64,000 nt of DNA from Thalassospira tepidiphila MCCC 1A03514. GTDB taxonomy: Bacteria > Pseudomonadota > Alphaproteobacteria > Rhodospirillales > Thalassospiraceae. Location: NCBI RefSeq assembly GCF_001662875.1, contig NZ_JPVZ01000005.1, positions 62,001 to 126,000 on the forward strand. The letters run 5' to 3'. The position numbers were made by a program, and so were the translations under genes. Below are positions 55,496-64,000 of the stretch, one piece after another. The notes beneath the pieces were generated by a model that was not told the origin of the DNA, ran no database searches, and saw nothing but the letters and a program-made list of their open reading frames with translations. Numbering within the stretch: position 1 is the stretch's first letter; each line of letters opens with the position of its first letter.

Positions 55496-55903
55496 ATGAT
55501 CAGCGCATCTGTCACAGAAATCGTGCAGTTTTATCATCTCGACCCGATGAATGTGGTCTGGCATGGCAATTACGTTCAGTTTTTCGAGAATGCCCGCTGC
55601 GCCCTGCTCGACAAGATTGACTACAATTACCCGCAGATGGATGAGTCCGGCTTTGTCTGGCCGATCGTCGATATGCGCGTCAAATATGTCGCTCCCTGTC
55701 GCTTTGGTCAGGAAATCACGATCACGGCAACCCTGCGGGAATATGAAAACCGCCTGAAGATCGACTATCTGGTTACGGATGCGAAAACGGGCCAGAAACT
55801 GACCAAGGGATTTACCATTCAGGTCGCGGTTGAAAAAGCCCGCGGCGAAATGCTGTATCGCAGCCCGGATTTCTTCATCGAAAAGATGGAGGCTCTCCTG
55901 TGA
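55496..55903 (+). CDS. Hotdog thioesterase (4HBT family)
   Basis: A 135-residue acyl thioesterase. The 4HBT motif is HLDPMNVVWHGNYVQFFENA, with the catalytic aspartate at about D16. It may release or proofread carrier-bound acyl groups. A gaggg ribosome-binding site precedes the ATG. It overlaps the LolA-like gene by 4 bp. Confidence 0.9.
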   Translation: MISASVTEIVQFYHLDPMNVVWHGNYVQFFENARCALLDKIDYNYPQMDESGFVWPIVDMRVKYVAPCRFGQEITITATLREYENRLKIDYLVTDAKTGQKLTKGFTIQVAVEKARGEMLYRSPDFFIEKMEALL

Positions 55904-56538
55904 TCCGCCGTTTTCTTGTTCTGATCAAACTGTGTGCAATCGTCATTGTCGGTCTGTCGACTGGGCAGCGGGCATTGCATGCTGAGACAGTCAAACCCGC
56001 CCCGCTTGATCAAAACGAGTACCTTCACGGCACGTTTGAGCTTGCCCGTTATCTGGACGGATTTGAAAAGCCGCTGCTGTCGCGTGGTGAATTCGTTATT
56101 TCACCTCCAAATGGTTTGATCTGGAAAACAACTTTCCCGTTTCCCGGAATAACCGTCCTTGAGGATGATGGAATTTTTACGATTACCCCAAATGGTGATC
56201 GAAATGCCATGGCAAGCGGATCAGAGACACGACAGTTCGTCCGCATGATCTCTTCGGTTTTGTCAGGTAACTGGCAAACCTTGCAAAGCCAGTTTAATAT
56301 TGCCGAAAACACCAAAAAATCAAACACATGGGAAGCCATCCTAACGCCGAAAGCTAACGGTGTTGTCGCGACCCAGGTGAACCGGATCGCGGCGTCAGGC
56401 GATATCTTTGTGAAAACGGTAATGATTGAAAAACCATCGTCAGATCAGGATGTCATTACGTTTGATGATCAGGTGGTCGGAATGCTTCCTCTTCCCCCTG
56501 AATTCGCCAAACTCTTTACAGACGGGATACCCGAATAA
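55900..56538 (+). CDS. LolA-like outer membrane lipoprotein carrier family protein
   Basis: A 212-residue periplasmic protein with an N-terminal hydrophobic signal (about 5-28) and a LolA/LptC-like beta fold (GEFVISPPNGLIWKTTFPFPG). The GTG start overlaps the thioesterase stop (GTGA). In aryl polyene clusters a LolA-like carrier works with the MMPL exporter, encoded next, to move the lipid-linked pigment to the outer membrane. Confidence 0.88.
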   Translation: MIRRFLVLIKLCAIVIVGLSTGQRALHAETVKPAPLDQNEYLHGTFELARYLDGFEKPLLSRGEFVISPPNGLIWKTTFPFPGITVLEDDGIFTITPNGDRNAMASGSETRQFVRMISSVLSGNWQTLQSQFNIAENTKKSNTWEAILTPKANGVVATQVNRIAASGDIFVKTVMIEKPSSDQDVITFDDQVVGMLPLPPEFAKLFTDGIPE

Positions 56539-58841
56539 TGCGCAGCGCATTCATTTGGACCATTTGTCTCGTCGTGATGGCCAGCTTCTCTGTCTGGCAG
56601 TTTATGACAGACCGGACCGAATTGGATGCTGACTTTCTGTCATTGATTGGTCAGGAACAGGAAAGCAATCAGGATGGTGTCAGCGATATTGACGCGGTAC
56701 GCGCCCTGCTATGGGAAAATGGTCGACAGGCGATTTTAATGTTGTCCCATCCTGACCGCGATCAGCTAGAGGCCCTTGCCGAACAGCTCAAAACAGAAAT
56801 CTCGCAGATTGATGGTACTGAAAACGTCACGCTGCCCGGACAAAACGCCGGGCGCCTTGATGACGTGCGCAGCCTCTATGGTCCCTATGCCAGCGGGATG
56901 TTGTCTGACAGTGACAGGACTGCACTTGCCAACGGGCAAGCAGATCTGATGTATCAACGCACACTTCAACAGCTCTATTCGCCGGCATCATCCTTTACCA
57001 GCACGACGTTAAAGCAGGATCCGTTCCTGCTGATGCCGGAATTTCTGACTGATTTGGCAGCAAAACTTGACCCCGAGAATGACATCGTCACCAAAAATGA
57101 TCGCAGTTATCTTCCATTGATTGTCTCACTGCAAAGTGATCAATCGGGCCGCCATTCTCAAAACTGGGTTGATCAGATCAACCGGATCATCAGCGACGCG
57201 CACCAAAATTCCCCCGAACTTACGATCTTTAAAACCGGTCAGATATTCTTTGCCGTGAACGAAGCCGCCACAGCCAAAAGTGACGTTCAAACCATTGCTT
57301 TGATTGCGACACTTGGGATCGTAATCATGATCGGCCTGACCTTCTTTTCGCCGTTACCACTTATCGGCGCGATTGTGGTTGTCGGAAGTGGACTGATTGC
57401 GGGTGCCACAGCCCAGACGGCCTTTTTCGGCACCATTCATGCAATTGCCCTGGTCTTCGGCGCGACAATGATCGGGATCTCAATTGACTATGCCCTGCAT
57501 TTTCTCGTGGTTCCGAGGGGTGAAACGGGGTCCGATGATCGTTTTAAAGCAATCCGAAGCGGTCTTGGCTTGGGGCTTTTAACCTCGGTGATCGGCTTTA
57601 TCGCGCTGGGACTGAGCCCCACCAGTTTGTTGCTGCAAATCGCCATCTATTCGATTGCCGGACTGCTTTCGGCCTATTGTTCGGTAAAATTCCTTCTTCC
57701 GCTTTTCCCGGCCCGAGAAGTTCGGACTAACTCGCCGATAGCGGTCATACACAACAACCTTATGGTTGCCTTGTCCTACCTTGTTGTTTCAACGCGGCTG
57801 CGATTACTTATAGCAGGCCTCCTGATCGCCGCACTCCCCGTTACGGCTTTTCTTGTTCCCGGCCATGATGACATACGCGCCCTTGGTCAAAGCAATCCGA
57901 CCCTGGTTTCAGACGCCCGGACCATATCAGAAACACTTGGCTTGGGCGGAAGTCCGGCCTTTATCCGGATTGACGGCGACAGCGCACAGCAGCGCCTTGA
58001 AACATCCGAGGCGGCTCGCCAAGCCATCTCGCCGCTGATTGCCAACGGGGAAATTCAGGGTGCTATCGCACTATCAGATTTTGTCCCATCCATTGCGCGC
58101 CAGAAAGCCAACAGAGAACTGGTTCGAAACAACCTTTACCAACCATTCGCCTCAGAACTGGGCGAAGCTTTGCAAATTTCCATCAACACCCCGGATTTGG
58201 AAGCGTCGTACCTTATTCCGAACGAGGTAGGCAATACCCTGCCAGAGGTGACAAGTCTTCAAGCTGGCGCATCCGATATCATCCGGCTACGTGGTGTTTC
58301 AGATAGTGGCGCAGTCGCCAAGATTCTTGAGCCTTTTGACAATGCCCGCCTGATCAGCCCGACGGAAACGATCAGCGCTCAATTCGCTGAATACCGCTAT
58401 TGGGCCTATGTCGCACTTGGCTCGGTTCTGCTGATTGCGCTGTTTCTTGCCTCGCTGCGCTATGGCGTTCAAAAAGGTATCCGTATCTTTTCCGCTCCTG
58501 CCGGCGCGATCTTGTTTGCGCTCCTTGGTGGGACTGTGTTGGGTGTTTCGATCAGTTTCTTTACGACAATGGCGATGTTCCTAGTCTTTGCGATTGGCGC
58601 GGATTATGTCCTTTTCCTCAGTGAAGGAAATGAGGGGGAAAAAGCAGCACATACCCAGCTTGCTGTTTTTCTGTCGCTAATTAGCAGTGTTCTTGCATTC
58701 GGCCTTTTGGCGACAAGTCCAATCCCGTTGGTTAGCGATATCGGCACTGTGATAGCAATCGGATTGGTTGGCGCCTGGTTCCTTGCCTTCTGGATGACAG
58801 CACCAACCAAGCTCACGACAACAACAGGACGGGCAAATTGA
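56538..58841 (+). CDS. MMPL/RND family exporter
   Basis: A 767-residue inner membrane transporter with the RND topology: TM1, a periplasmic domain (about 25-240), a TM cluster with GATMIGISIDYALHFLV (motif with D in TM4), a second periplasmic domain (about 440-610), and a final TM cluster with VFAIGADYVLFLSEG. It is the predicted exporter of the polyene lipid. It overlaps neighbours by 1 and 4 bp. Confidence 0.93.
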   Translation: MRSAFIWTICLVVMASFSVWQFMTDRTELDADFLSLIGQEQESNQDGVSDIDAVRALLWENGRQAILMLSHPDRDQLEALAEQLKTEISQIDGTENVTLPGQNAGRLDDVRSLYGPYASGMLSDSDRTALANGQADLMYQRTLQQLYSPASSFTSTTLKQDPFLLMPEFLTDLAAKLDPENDIVTKNDRSYLPLIVSLQSDQSGRHSQNWVDQINRIISDAHQNSPELTIFKTGQIFFAVNEAATAKSDVQTIALIATLGIVIMIGLTFFSPLPLIGAIVVVGSGLIAGATAQTAFFGTIHAIALVFGATMIGISIDYALHFLVVPRGETGSDDRFKAIRSGLGLGLLTSVIGFIALGLSPTSLLLQIAIYSIAGLLSAYCSVKFLLPLFPAREVRTNSPIAVIHNNLMVALSYLVVSTRLRLLIAGLLIAALPVTAFLVPGHDDIRALGQSNPTLVSDARTISETLGLGGSPAFIRIDGDSAQQRLETSEAARQAISPLIANGEIQGAIALSDFVPSIARQKANRELVRNNLYQPFASELGEALQISINTPDLEASYLIPNEVGNTLPEVTSLQAGASDIIRLRGVSDSGAVAKILEPFDNARLISPTETISAQFAEYRYWAYVALGSVLLIALFLASLRYGVQKGIRIFSAPAGAILFALLGGTVLGVSISFFTTMAMFLVFAIGADYVLFLSEGNEGEKAAHTQLAVFLSLISSVLAFGLLATSPIPLVSDIGTVIAIGLVGAWFLAFWMTAPTKLTTTTGRAN

Positions 58842-60076
58842 GACAGGATTGCGATATCGCCGTCATTGGCGCCGGTCCCGCTGGCAGTACAGTGGCCAAA
58901 CTGCTTCACGATGCAGGACTTCGTGTCACAGTGCTTGAGGCACAGGAATTTCCACGCTTCGTCATCGGCGAGAGTCTGCTGCCCAATTGCATGAATGTGC
59001 TTGAACGTGCCGGTTTTCTGCCCGCCCTTGAAAAAGCAGGTTTCCAGCACAAAAACGGCGCTGTTTTCGAGTGCGGCAAAAAACATCGCACTATTGATTT
59101 CCGCCAGAATTTCGAGACCACTGGATGGGGGACAACCTATCAGGTAAAGCGTGCCGAATTTGATCATATCCTTGCCAACGAGGCCGCACGCGCTGGCGTT
59201 GACCTTCGATTTGATCATACGGTCACAGCAGTACAGACCTCAGACGGTGATTGTCTCATCACCTATCAGGATAAAGCGGGCGCAACATCCGAATTGCGGG
59301 CAGGTTTTATTGTCGACGCCAGCGGTTATGGCCGTGTTTTACCAAAACTTTTGGGACTTGCCCGTGCACCACAATCAATTGCCCGGCGTGCATTGTTTAC
59401 CCATGTAAACGACCGCATTGACGACCCTGGATATGACCGTGACAAAATCCTGATTACCATTCATCCTGATCGTCACGATATCTGGTACTGGCTGATCCCA
59501 TTTTCAGATGGCACCGCATCCGTTGGGGTTATTTATCCTGATGGCGACCCTGAATTTACCGGTATGGGTGAACAGGACATCTTTGACCGGTTGATATCCG
59601 AAACCCGCCTTGGTCATTTGCTGGCCAATGCGAAACAAACCCGGCAATTGCAATCAATCGCGGGATACAGTGCGGACTCAGAAAAGCTGTGCGGCGACGG
59701 GTATGTATTGCTTGGCAATGCTGCCGGTTTCCTTGATCCGGTATTCTCATCAGGTGTTACAATTGCCCTTCATTCTGCGGAATTGGCCGCGGATATGTTG
59801 ATCACGCGACATCAGGGACACACGGACATCGACTGGGAAACGGACTTTGCTAAACCATTGATCCAAGGCGTGGAAACCTTCAGATCGTATGTCGATGCAT
59901 GGTATGACGGCCGTTTGCAGACAATTATTTTTGAACAACCAGACGATGATTCCCAACTGAAACGTATGGTCGTTTCCATCCTGGCAGGTTATGCATGGAA
60001 CATGGAAAATCCATTGGTTGCCAAAACCGACCGTTATCTTGAGATGTTGCACGACCTATGCACTCCCGCATCCTGA
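58838..60076 (+). CDS. FAD-dependent oxidoreductase (tryptophan halogenase-like family)
   Basis: A 412-residue flavoprotein with an N-terminal dinucleotide fold AVIGAGPAGSTVA (8-20), ESLLPNCMN, and DASGYGRVLPK. The FAD site is completed by VLLGNAAGFLDPVFSSG. The halogenase fingerprint WxWxIP reads as YWLIPFSDG, so halogenation is not assured. Similar oxidoreductases occur in xanthomonadin-type and aryl polyene clusters and may hydroxylate or halogenate the aryl ring. The TTG start overlaps the exporter stop. Confidence 0.88.
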   Translation: MRQDCDIAVIGAGPAGSTVAKLLHDAGLRVTVLEAQEFPRFVIGESLLPNCMNVLERAGFLPALEKAGFQHKNGAVFECGKKHRTIDFRQNFETTGWGTTYQVKRAEFDHILANEAARAGVDLRFDHTVTAVQTSDGDCLITYQDKAGATSELRAGFIVDASGYGRVLPKLLGLARAPQSIARRALFTHVNDRIDDPGYDRDKILITIHPDRHDIWYWLIPFSDGTASVGVIYPDGDPEFTGMGEQDIFDRLISETRLGHLLANAKQTRQLQSIAGYSADSEKLCGDGYVLLGNAAGFLDPVFSSGVTIALHSAELAADMLITRHQGHTDIDWETDFAKPLIQGVETFRSYVDAWYDGRLQTIIFEQPDDDSQLKRMVVSILAGYAWNMENPLVAKTDRYLEMLHDLCTPAS

Positions 60077-60696
60077 AATCCGCAATGATCTTAGCCTGCA
60101 TGATCGGCCTGTCGGCGTGCGACACAATGAACCTGCCTCAGGTAACCCTGCCGGATGTGTTTTCAGGTAGTGCTGGGCATAAGGTTGCCTTGGCTGACGG
60201 GCTTGAATTCACGCTGCCCGCTGCCCCTTGGGATGAAGACGAGACAATTGATGTCGCCCAACAGGTTGAAGCAACCTGGAACAATCAAGCCCAATCCGGA
60301 ACCGCAACCTTTCAGGGACGCATCAATATTCAGCCCGATCGCGCGCGAATTGTCTTGATTGATGATCTTGGCCGTCGTGCCGTTGAAATCGACTGGACCG
60401 CTGAGGAAATCATAATCCAGAATGCCAACTGGCTACCGCAAGAATTTGATACCAAAAGACTTCTTGCAGACATTGTGATGACCTATTGGCCACTTGATGC
60501 TGTCGAAGATGCCCTGCCCGATAATATGTCGGTTCATGAAGGATTTGGTGAACGAACCATTCGGCTTGACGATACAGGCCGCAAATACGCCACCATCGAA
60601 CACCCGATCAAAGACGTCTGGCAAGGTCAGGCCATTCTGAAAAACCAGCAATTCAACTATCGCATCAAGATCAATTCACTACGGACCGGGAATTAA
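60058..60696 (+). CDS. DUF3261-like lipoprotein
   Basis: A 212-residue lipoprotein with a signal ending in lipobox LSAC (about residue 21). The mature part has a beta-rich fold (GRINIQPDRARIVLIDDLGRR) matching the DUF3261 family that accompanies aryl polyene genes. It is likely an outer membrane component of polyene transport or anchoring. It overlaps the oxidoreductase gene by 19 bp. Confidence 0.85.
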   Translation: MHSRILKSAMILACMIGLSACDTMNLPQVTLPDVFSGSAGHKVALADGLEFTLPAAPWDEDETIDVAQQVEATWNNQAQSGTATFQGRINIQPDRARIVLIDDLGRRAVEIDWTAEEIIIQNANWLPQEFDTKRLLADIVMTYWPLDAVEDALPDNMSVHEGFGERTIRLDDTGRKYATIEHPIKDVWQGQAILKNQQFNYRIKINSLRTGN

Positions 60697-60698
60697 CT

Positions 60699-61904
60699 AT
60701 GGCCCGGCATGCATTTTATCTGTCATCGCTTGGCATCATTTCCGCGCTGGGAAATGGCAAGGCGGAAACTGCGGCCACACTTGCCGGGCGCAGAACCGCG
60801 GCTATGATAAAACGCAGCGGTTTTTTACCGAACCGTGACGCCATTCTTGGCTCTGTTACGGCAGACCTGCCTGCGCTGCCGCCGCAATTATCAGCCCATG
60901 ATACCCGCAACAATCGTCTTCTGTGGGCTGCTGCAAGCCAGATCGGTGATGAGATTGAAGAACTGATTGCCACCTATGGCCGGCAACGGATTGGCGTTCT
61001 GATCGGGACCAGCACCTCCGGGATTGAAGAAGGCACCAATTACTATCAGCATCGCATCGAAACCGGCGCGTTTCCTGAAACCTTCCGCTATGAACATCAG
61101 GAAATAGGATCCCCATCGGCATTTTTAAAGGATGCCTTTAAGCTTGGGGGCCCTGCCCACTCCGTTTCTACGGCCTGCTCATCGAGTGCAAAGGCTTTTG
61201 CATCGGGCATGCGATTGCTAAAGGCGGATATCTGCGATGCCGTTCTTGTTGGGGGCGTTGACAGTTTGTGTCGGCTGACCGTTGGCGGGTTTGATACGTT
61301 GCAATCGCTGTCCACGTCGATTTGCAACCCGATGAGCCGGAATCGCGACGGCATCAATATTGGTGAAGGTGCCGCCCTCTTCATTCTGCGCAAGGATGCC
61401 GGCGATATTGAATTGCTTGGTGTTGGTGAGAGCTCGGACGCCTATCACCCCAACGCCCCGCACCCGGATGGCGTTGGTGCGGCACGTGCCATGCGCACCG
61501 CCTTGGCGCATGCAGGCCTGACAGCAGACGAGATCGCCTATATCAATCTCCATGGCACGGCAACGCCACTTAATGATGTTATGGAGGCCAAGGCCGTTAC
61601 AGAAGTTCTCGGATCAAACGTACCGGCCAGTTCGACCAAACCCCTGACCGGGCATAGCTTGGGGGCAGCTGGCGCAATCGAAGCTGCAATTATTTGGCTT
61701 TCGCTGAGCGAAAACAAGACTGGTGCACCGCTCCCGCAGCACCGCTGGGATGGCGAAAGGGATGATGACATTCCGGAATTGAACCTTGTTTCTGCACAGC
61801 AATCCTTGGCGCCGGCTGATCGCCTGGCAATGATGAGCAACTCATTTGCCTTTGGAGGCAGCAATGTCTCTGTCATCCTTGGAAAGGGATGGACGACCTC
61901 ATGA
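60699..61904 (+). CDS. Beta-ketoacyl-ACP synthase (elongating)
   Basis: A 401-residue thiolase-fold condensing enzyme. The nucleophile is C160 in HSVSTACSSSAK, with the first histidine in NLHGTATPLND (about 287) and the second in KPLTGHSLGAAG (about 322). It resembles the ApeO-type synthase that works with the chain-length-factor-like partner encoded at 49451. It is followed by a dehydratase gene overlapping by 4 bp. Confidence 0.92.
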   Translation: MARHAFYLSSLGIISALGNGKAETAATLAGRRTAAMIKRSGFLPNRDAILGSVTADLPALPPQLSAHDTRNNRLLWAAASQIGDEIEELIATYGRQRIGVLIGTSTSGIEEGTNYYQHRIETGAFPETFRYEHQEIGSPSAFLKDAFKLGGPAHSVSTACSSSAKAFASGMRLLKADICDAVLVGGVDSLCRLTVGGFDTLQSLSTSICNPMSRNRDGINIGEGAALFILRKDAGDIELLGVGESSDAYHPNAPHPDGVGAARAMRTALAHAGLTADEIAYINLHGTATPLNDVMEAKAVTEVLGSNVPASSTKPLTGHSLGAAGAIEAAIIWLSLSENKTGAPLPQHRWDGERDDDIPELNLVSAQQSLAPADRLAMMSNSFAFGGSNVSVILGKGWTTS

Positions 61905-62410
61905 GCAACATGTCACAGCGCCTTAATCATGCCCTGCCCCCGATCAGTGAACTGGTCATGCATGCCAAGCCGATGCTGTTGATTGATCGGGCCATGTCCG
62001 CTGACGAAACCTCAATGATCGCTGAAGTCGACATCACGGCCAACAGCATGTTCTGCATTCCCAACAAAGGTGTGCCGAGCTATGTGGGCATTGAATACAT
62101 TGCACAGACTGTTGCCGCCTATAGCGGCTGGCGGGCAAAAAACACTGATCCTGACGCGACACCACGTATCGGATACCTTCTCGGATCGCGCAAGGTCACG
62201 CTGTCACGCAACTGGTTCCCGGTTGGCTGCACCCTGTCAGTTCACATAAACAACATCTTTGAAGATGGTGAAATGGGCGTGTTTGACGGGGAAATCCGAT
62301 TGGGCGAGGAAATACTTGTCGCAGCACGTATCAATGTATATCAGCCCAAAGACAATGAAACTTCTTTGACATCACCTTCGGACAACAACCAAGAAACAAC
62401 AGGCCAATGA
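61901..62410 (+). CDS. 3-hydroxyacyl-ACP dehydratase (ApeP-like hotdog)
   Basis: A 169-residue hotdog-fold dehydratase with PMLLIDRA, GVPSYVGIEYIAQTVA and GYLLGSRKV. The ATG at 61901 forms an ATGA overlap with the ketosynthase stop and has aagggatgg at useful spacing; the ATG at 61889 is too near that tract. It removes water from 3-hydroxyacyl-ACP to form the conjugated double bonds. It overlaps the reductase gene by 4 bp. Confidence 0.9.
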   Translation: MSNMSQRLNHALPPISELVMHAKPMLLIDRAMSADETSMIAEVDITANSMFCIPNKGVPSYVGIEYIAQTVAAYSGWRAKNTDPDATPRIGYLLGSRKVTLSRNWFPVGCTLSVHINNIFEDGEMGVFDGEIRLGEEILVAARINVYQPKDNETSLTSPSDNNQETTGQ

Positions 62411-63132
62411 CCAGGACCATATTGGTAACAGGCGCCAGCAAGGGCATAGGTGCCGCAACAGCACGACGTCTTGCACAGGATGGCTTTGACATCGTTCTTC
62501 ATTATAACTCTGATCGTGATGGCGCTGAATCTGTCGCAAAAGATGTTCTGGCATCAGGGGTTCAGGCCCGGCTGGTGCAGTTTGATATCTCCGATCGGGA
62601 CGCGACACGCGAAGCCTTGGAAGATGATATCGCCGAACATGGCGCACCATATGGCATCATTCTGAATGCTGGTGTCACACGGGATGGTCCATTTCCCGCC
62701 CTTGAAGACGACGACTGGGACAGCGTCATTCACACCAACCTCGACGGATTTTACAACGTTATCAAGCCGCTATTGATGCCGATTATTCAGCAGCGCAAAG
62801 GTGGGCGCATCGTTGCCCTGACATCAATTGCAGGAATTGCTGGCAACCGCGGCCAGGTGAACTATTCGGCGTCCAAGGCCGGGATCATCGGGGCGGTAAA
62901 GTCCCTCGCCCTGGAACTCGCGAAACGTAAAATCACCGTTAATGCTGTGGCACCCGGGATCATCGAAACACAGATGACCAAAGACCTGCCCGAAGATGAG
63001 GTCAAGGCCATGATCCCGATGCGCCGTTACGGAACAGCAGATGAAGTCGCCGCGACCATTTCATTCCTGTGCAGCGACGATGCATCATATGTCACCCGTC
63101 AGGTCATCAGTGTGAATGGGGGCATGCTATGA
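62407..63132 (+). CDS. 3-oxoacyl-ACP reductase (FabG-like)
   Basis: A 241-residue short-chain dehydrogenase. It shows the cofactor motif TGASKGIG (8-15), catalytic S140 and Y153xxxK157 in NYSASKAG, and LNAGVTRDG. It reduces the 3-ketoacyl-ACP made by the ketosynthase. It overlaps both the dehydratase and the following ketosynthase by 4 bp. It resembles ApeQ in position and family. Confidence 0.93.
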   Translation: MTRTILVTGASKGIGAATARRLAQDGFDIVLHYNSDRDGAESVAKDVLASGVQARLVQFDISDRDATREALEDDIAEHGAPYGIILNAGVTRDGPFPALEDDDWDSVIHTNLDGFYNVIKPLLMPIIQQRKGGRIVALTSIAGIAGNRGQVNYSASKAGIIGAVKSLALELAKRKITVNAVAPGIIETQMTKDLPEDEVKAMIPMRRYGTADEVAATISFLCSDDASYVTRQVISVNGGML

Positions 63133-64000
63133 CCCGCCGCGTTGTCGTCACCGGAATGTCCGGCATTACAGCACTTGGCAACGACTGGCCAACCATCAAA
63201 GCCCGCATACAAGCTGGCGAGACCGGCATTGCGCGAATGTCGGAGTGGGATGACAAATACGATCTGCGTACCCGTCTTGCCGCACCTGTTCCGAACTTTT
63301 CGCTCAAAACTCGGTTTAACCGGAAACAGTTGCGCAGCATGGGGCGCGTCGCGCAGATGGCTGTCGCTGCAACCGACGACGCGCTTGAAATGGCGGGTTT
63401 GCGGAATGATACCGCATTGTTCGAAGGCGGGCGGCTCGGCATCGCATATGGATCGTCATTTGGAAGCACCCCGCCTGTCCTTGGCTTTACCCGCCTGATG
63501 GAACACGGCGATAGCAACGCCATCACCGCCACCAGCTACATTCAGATGATGAGCCATACAGCAGCGGTCAATATCGGTGTCCTTTACAGGATTACCGGGC
63601 GGATCATTCCCACATCAACCGCCTGCACATCTGGCAGCATGGGGATCGGATATGCGTACGAGGCAATCAAATATGGCAAGCAAGATGTCATGATCGCCGG
63701 TGGTGCCGAAGAACTATGCCCGACCATGGTGGCCGTGTTTGACACACTTTTTGCAACCAGCGTCAGCAATGATACGCCAGAAGCAACACCCCGTCCTTAT
63801 GACGTCAAACGCGATGGCTTGGTGATTGGCGAAGGTGCTGGCACCCTGATCCTTGAAGAATATGAGCACGCAAAGGCACGCGGAGCAAAAATTCTGGGCG
63901 AGATTGTCGGGTTTGCGACCAACTCGGATGGCTCACACATAACGCACCCAGCCAGCAAAACAATGGCCCGCACCCTTCAGGGGGCTCTTGATGATGCAGG
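63129..64000 (+). CDS. Beta-ketoacyl-ACP synthase (second; 3' end outside window)
   Basis: The frame starts at ATG 63129, overlapping the reductase stop, and stays open to the window end, giving 290 residues of a usual 400 or so. It shows the N-terminal VVVTGMSGITALG and the nucleophile C166 in PTSTACTSGSMG; the histidines lie beyond the edge. It is the ApeR-like second ketosynthase, probably for initiation. Confidence 0.92.
   Translation, partial: MTRRVVVTGMSGITALGNDWPTIKARIQAGETGIARMSEWDDKYDLRTRLAAPVPNFSLKTRFNRKQLRSMGRVAQMAVAATDDALEMAGLRNDTALFEGGRLGIAYGSSFGSTPPVLGFTRLMEHGDSNAITATSYIQMMSHTAAVNIGVLYRITGRIIPTSTACTSGSMGIGYAYEAIKYGKQDVMIAGGAEELCPTMVAVFDTLFATSVSNDTPEATPRPYDVKRDGLVIGEGAGTLILEEYEHAKARGAKILGEIVGFATNSDGSHITHPASKTMARTLQGALDDA

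Noticed and set aside
54506-55564. A 352-codon minus-strand open frame inside the glycosyltransferase/acyltransferase gene
   Set aside because: It is antisense to a two-domain protein with clear motifs; the long frame reflects GC-rich codon bias.
58838-60076. Calling the FAD enzyme a halogenase
   Set aside because: The family fold is right, but the WxWxIP fingerprint is not intact (YWLIPF), so only a general oxidoreductase call is justified.

Overview
The window reads as a chromosomal segment of an alphaproteobacterium. The gene style and neighbourhoods suggest a marine Rhodospirillales member of the Thalassospira type, but this is inference from gene content and not a database match. Most of the sequence is GC-rich, tightly packed housekeeping DNA. 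It is interrupted by two visibly more AT-rich foreign segments.

Region 1 (1-15730) is core chromosome. It holds the 3' part of mfd, a DsbA/FrnE-like oxidoreductase, deoB and deoC for deoxynucleoside salvage, and a zinc deacylase of the succinylglutamate desuccinylase/aspartoacylase family. A HisJQMP-type basic amino acid ABC transporter follows, then a chemoreceptor whose Cache domain carries the amino-acid-binding residue pattern, a TAXI-TRAP transporter (receptor plus fused permease) and a small PhnA/YjdM-type zinc-ribbon protein.

Region 2 (about 15840-23285) is a 7.4 kb integrative mobilizable element inserted in the 3' end of tRNA-Ser(TGA). The 17-bp attachment core is duplicated at both ends. 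The element carries a tyrosine integrase, a DNA methyltransferase and a PD-(D/E)XK restriction enzyme with convergent overlapping 3' ends, a MobQ-type relaxase with a recognisable oriT, a RepA-like AAA ATPase, small accessory genes and paired arm-type repeats near both ends.

Region 3 (23269-32812) returns to core genes: tRNA-Ser, a YdcF-like protein, a MltB-type lytic transglycosylase, RlpA, a DacC-type D,D-carboxypeptidase, tmk, holB, metG, tatD and a metallo-beta-lactamase-fold hydrolase. The run from the carboxypeptidase through the hydrolase is largely operon-like.

Region 4 (about 32813-48350) is a 15.5 kb defence island. Six overlapping plus-strand genes encode a C5-cytosine methyltransferase, a Vsr nuclease, a MutL/MORC-like GHKL ATPase, a Z1-domain ATPase, a DUF4420-like PD-(D/E)XK protein and an AIPR protein. 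This matches a MORC-centred restriction system predicted from comparative genomics. Facing it on the minus strand is a mobility module of three tyrosine recombinases and a small coiled-coil protein, similar in layout to Tn554-like or gamma-mobile-trio elements. The first recombinase appears to be frameshifted near its N-terminus, and a decayed reading frame precedes the methyltransferase.

Region 5 (48351-64000, running off the end) is an aryl-polyene-type biosynthetic cluster. It has a phosphopantetheinyl transferase and, divergently, a long chain of overlapping genes: chain-length-factor-like ketosynthase, acyltransferase, two acyl carrier proteins, a membrane protein, an AMP-ligase/dehydratase fusion, a glycosyltransferase/acyltransferase fusion, thioesterase, LolA-like carrier, MMPL exporter, FAD oxidoreductase, DUF3261-like lipoprotein, ketosynthase, dehydratase, FabG-like reductase and a second ketosynthase cut by the window edge. 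No aromatic amino acid ammonia-lyase is visible inside the window.
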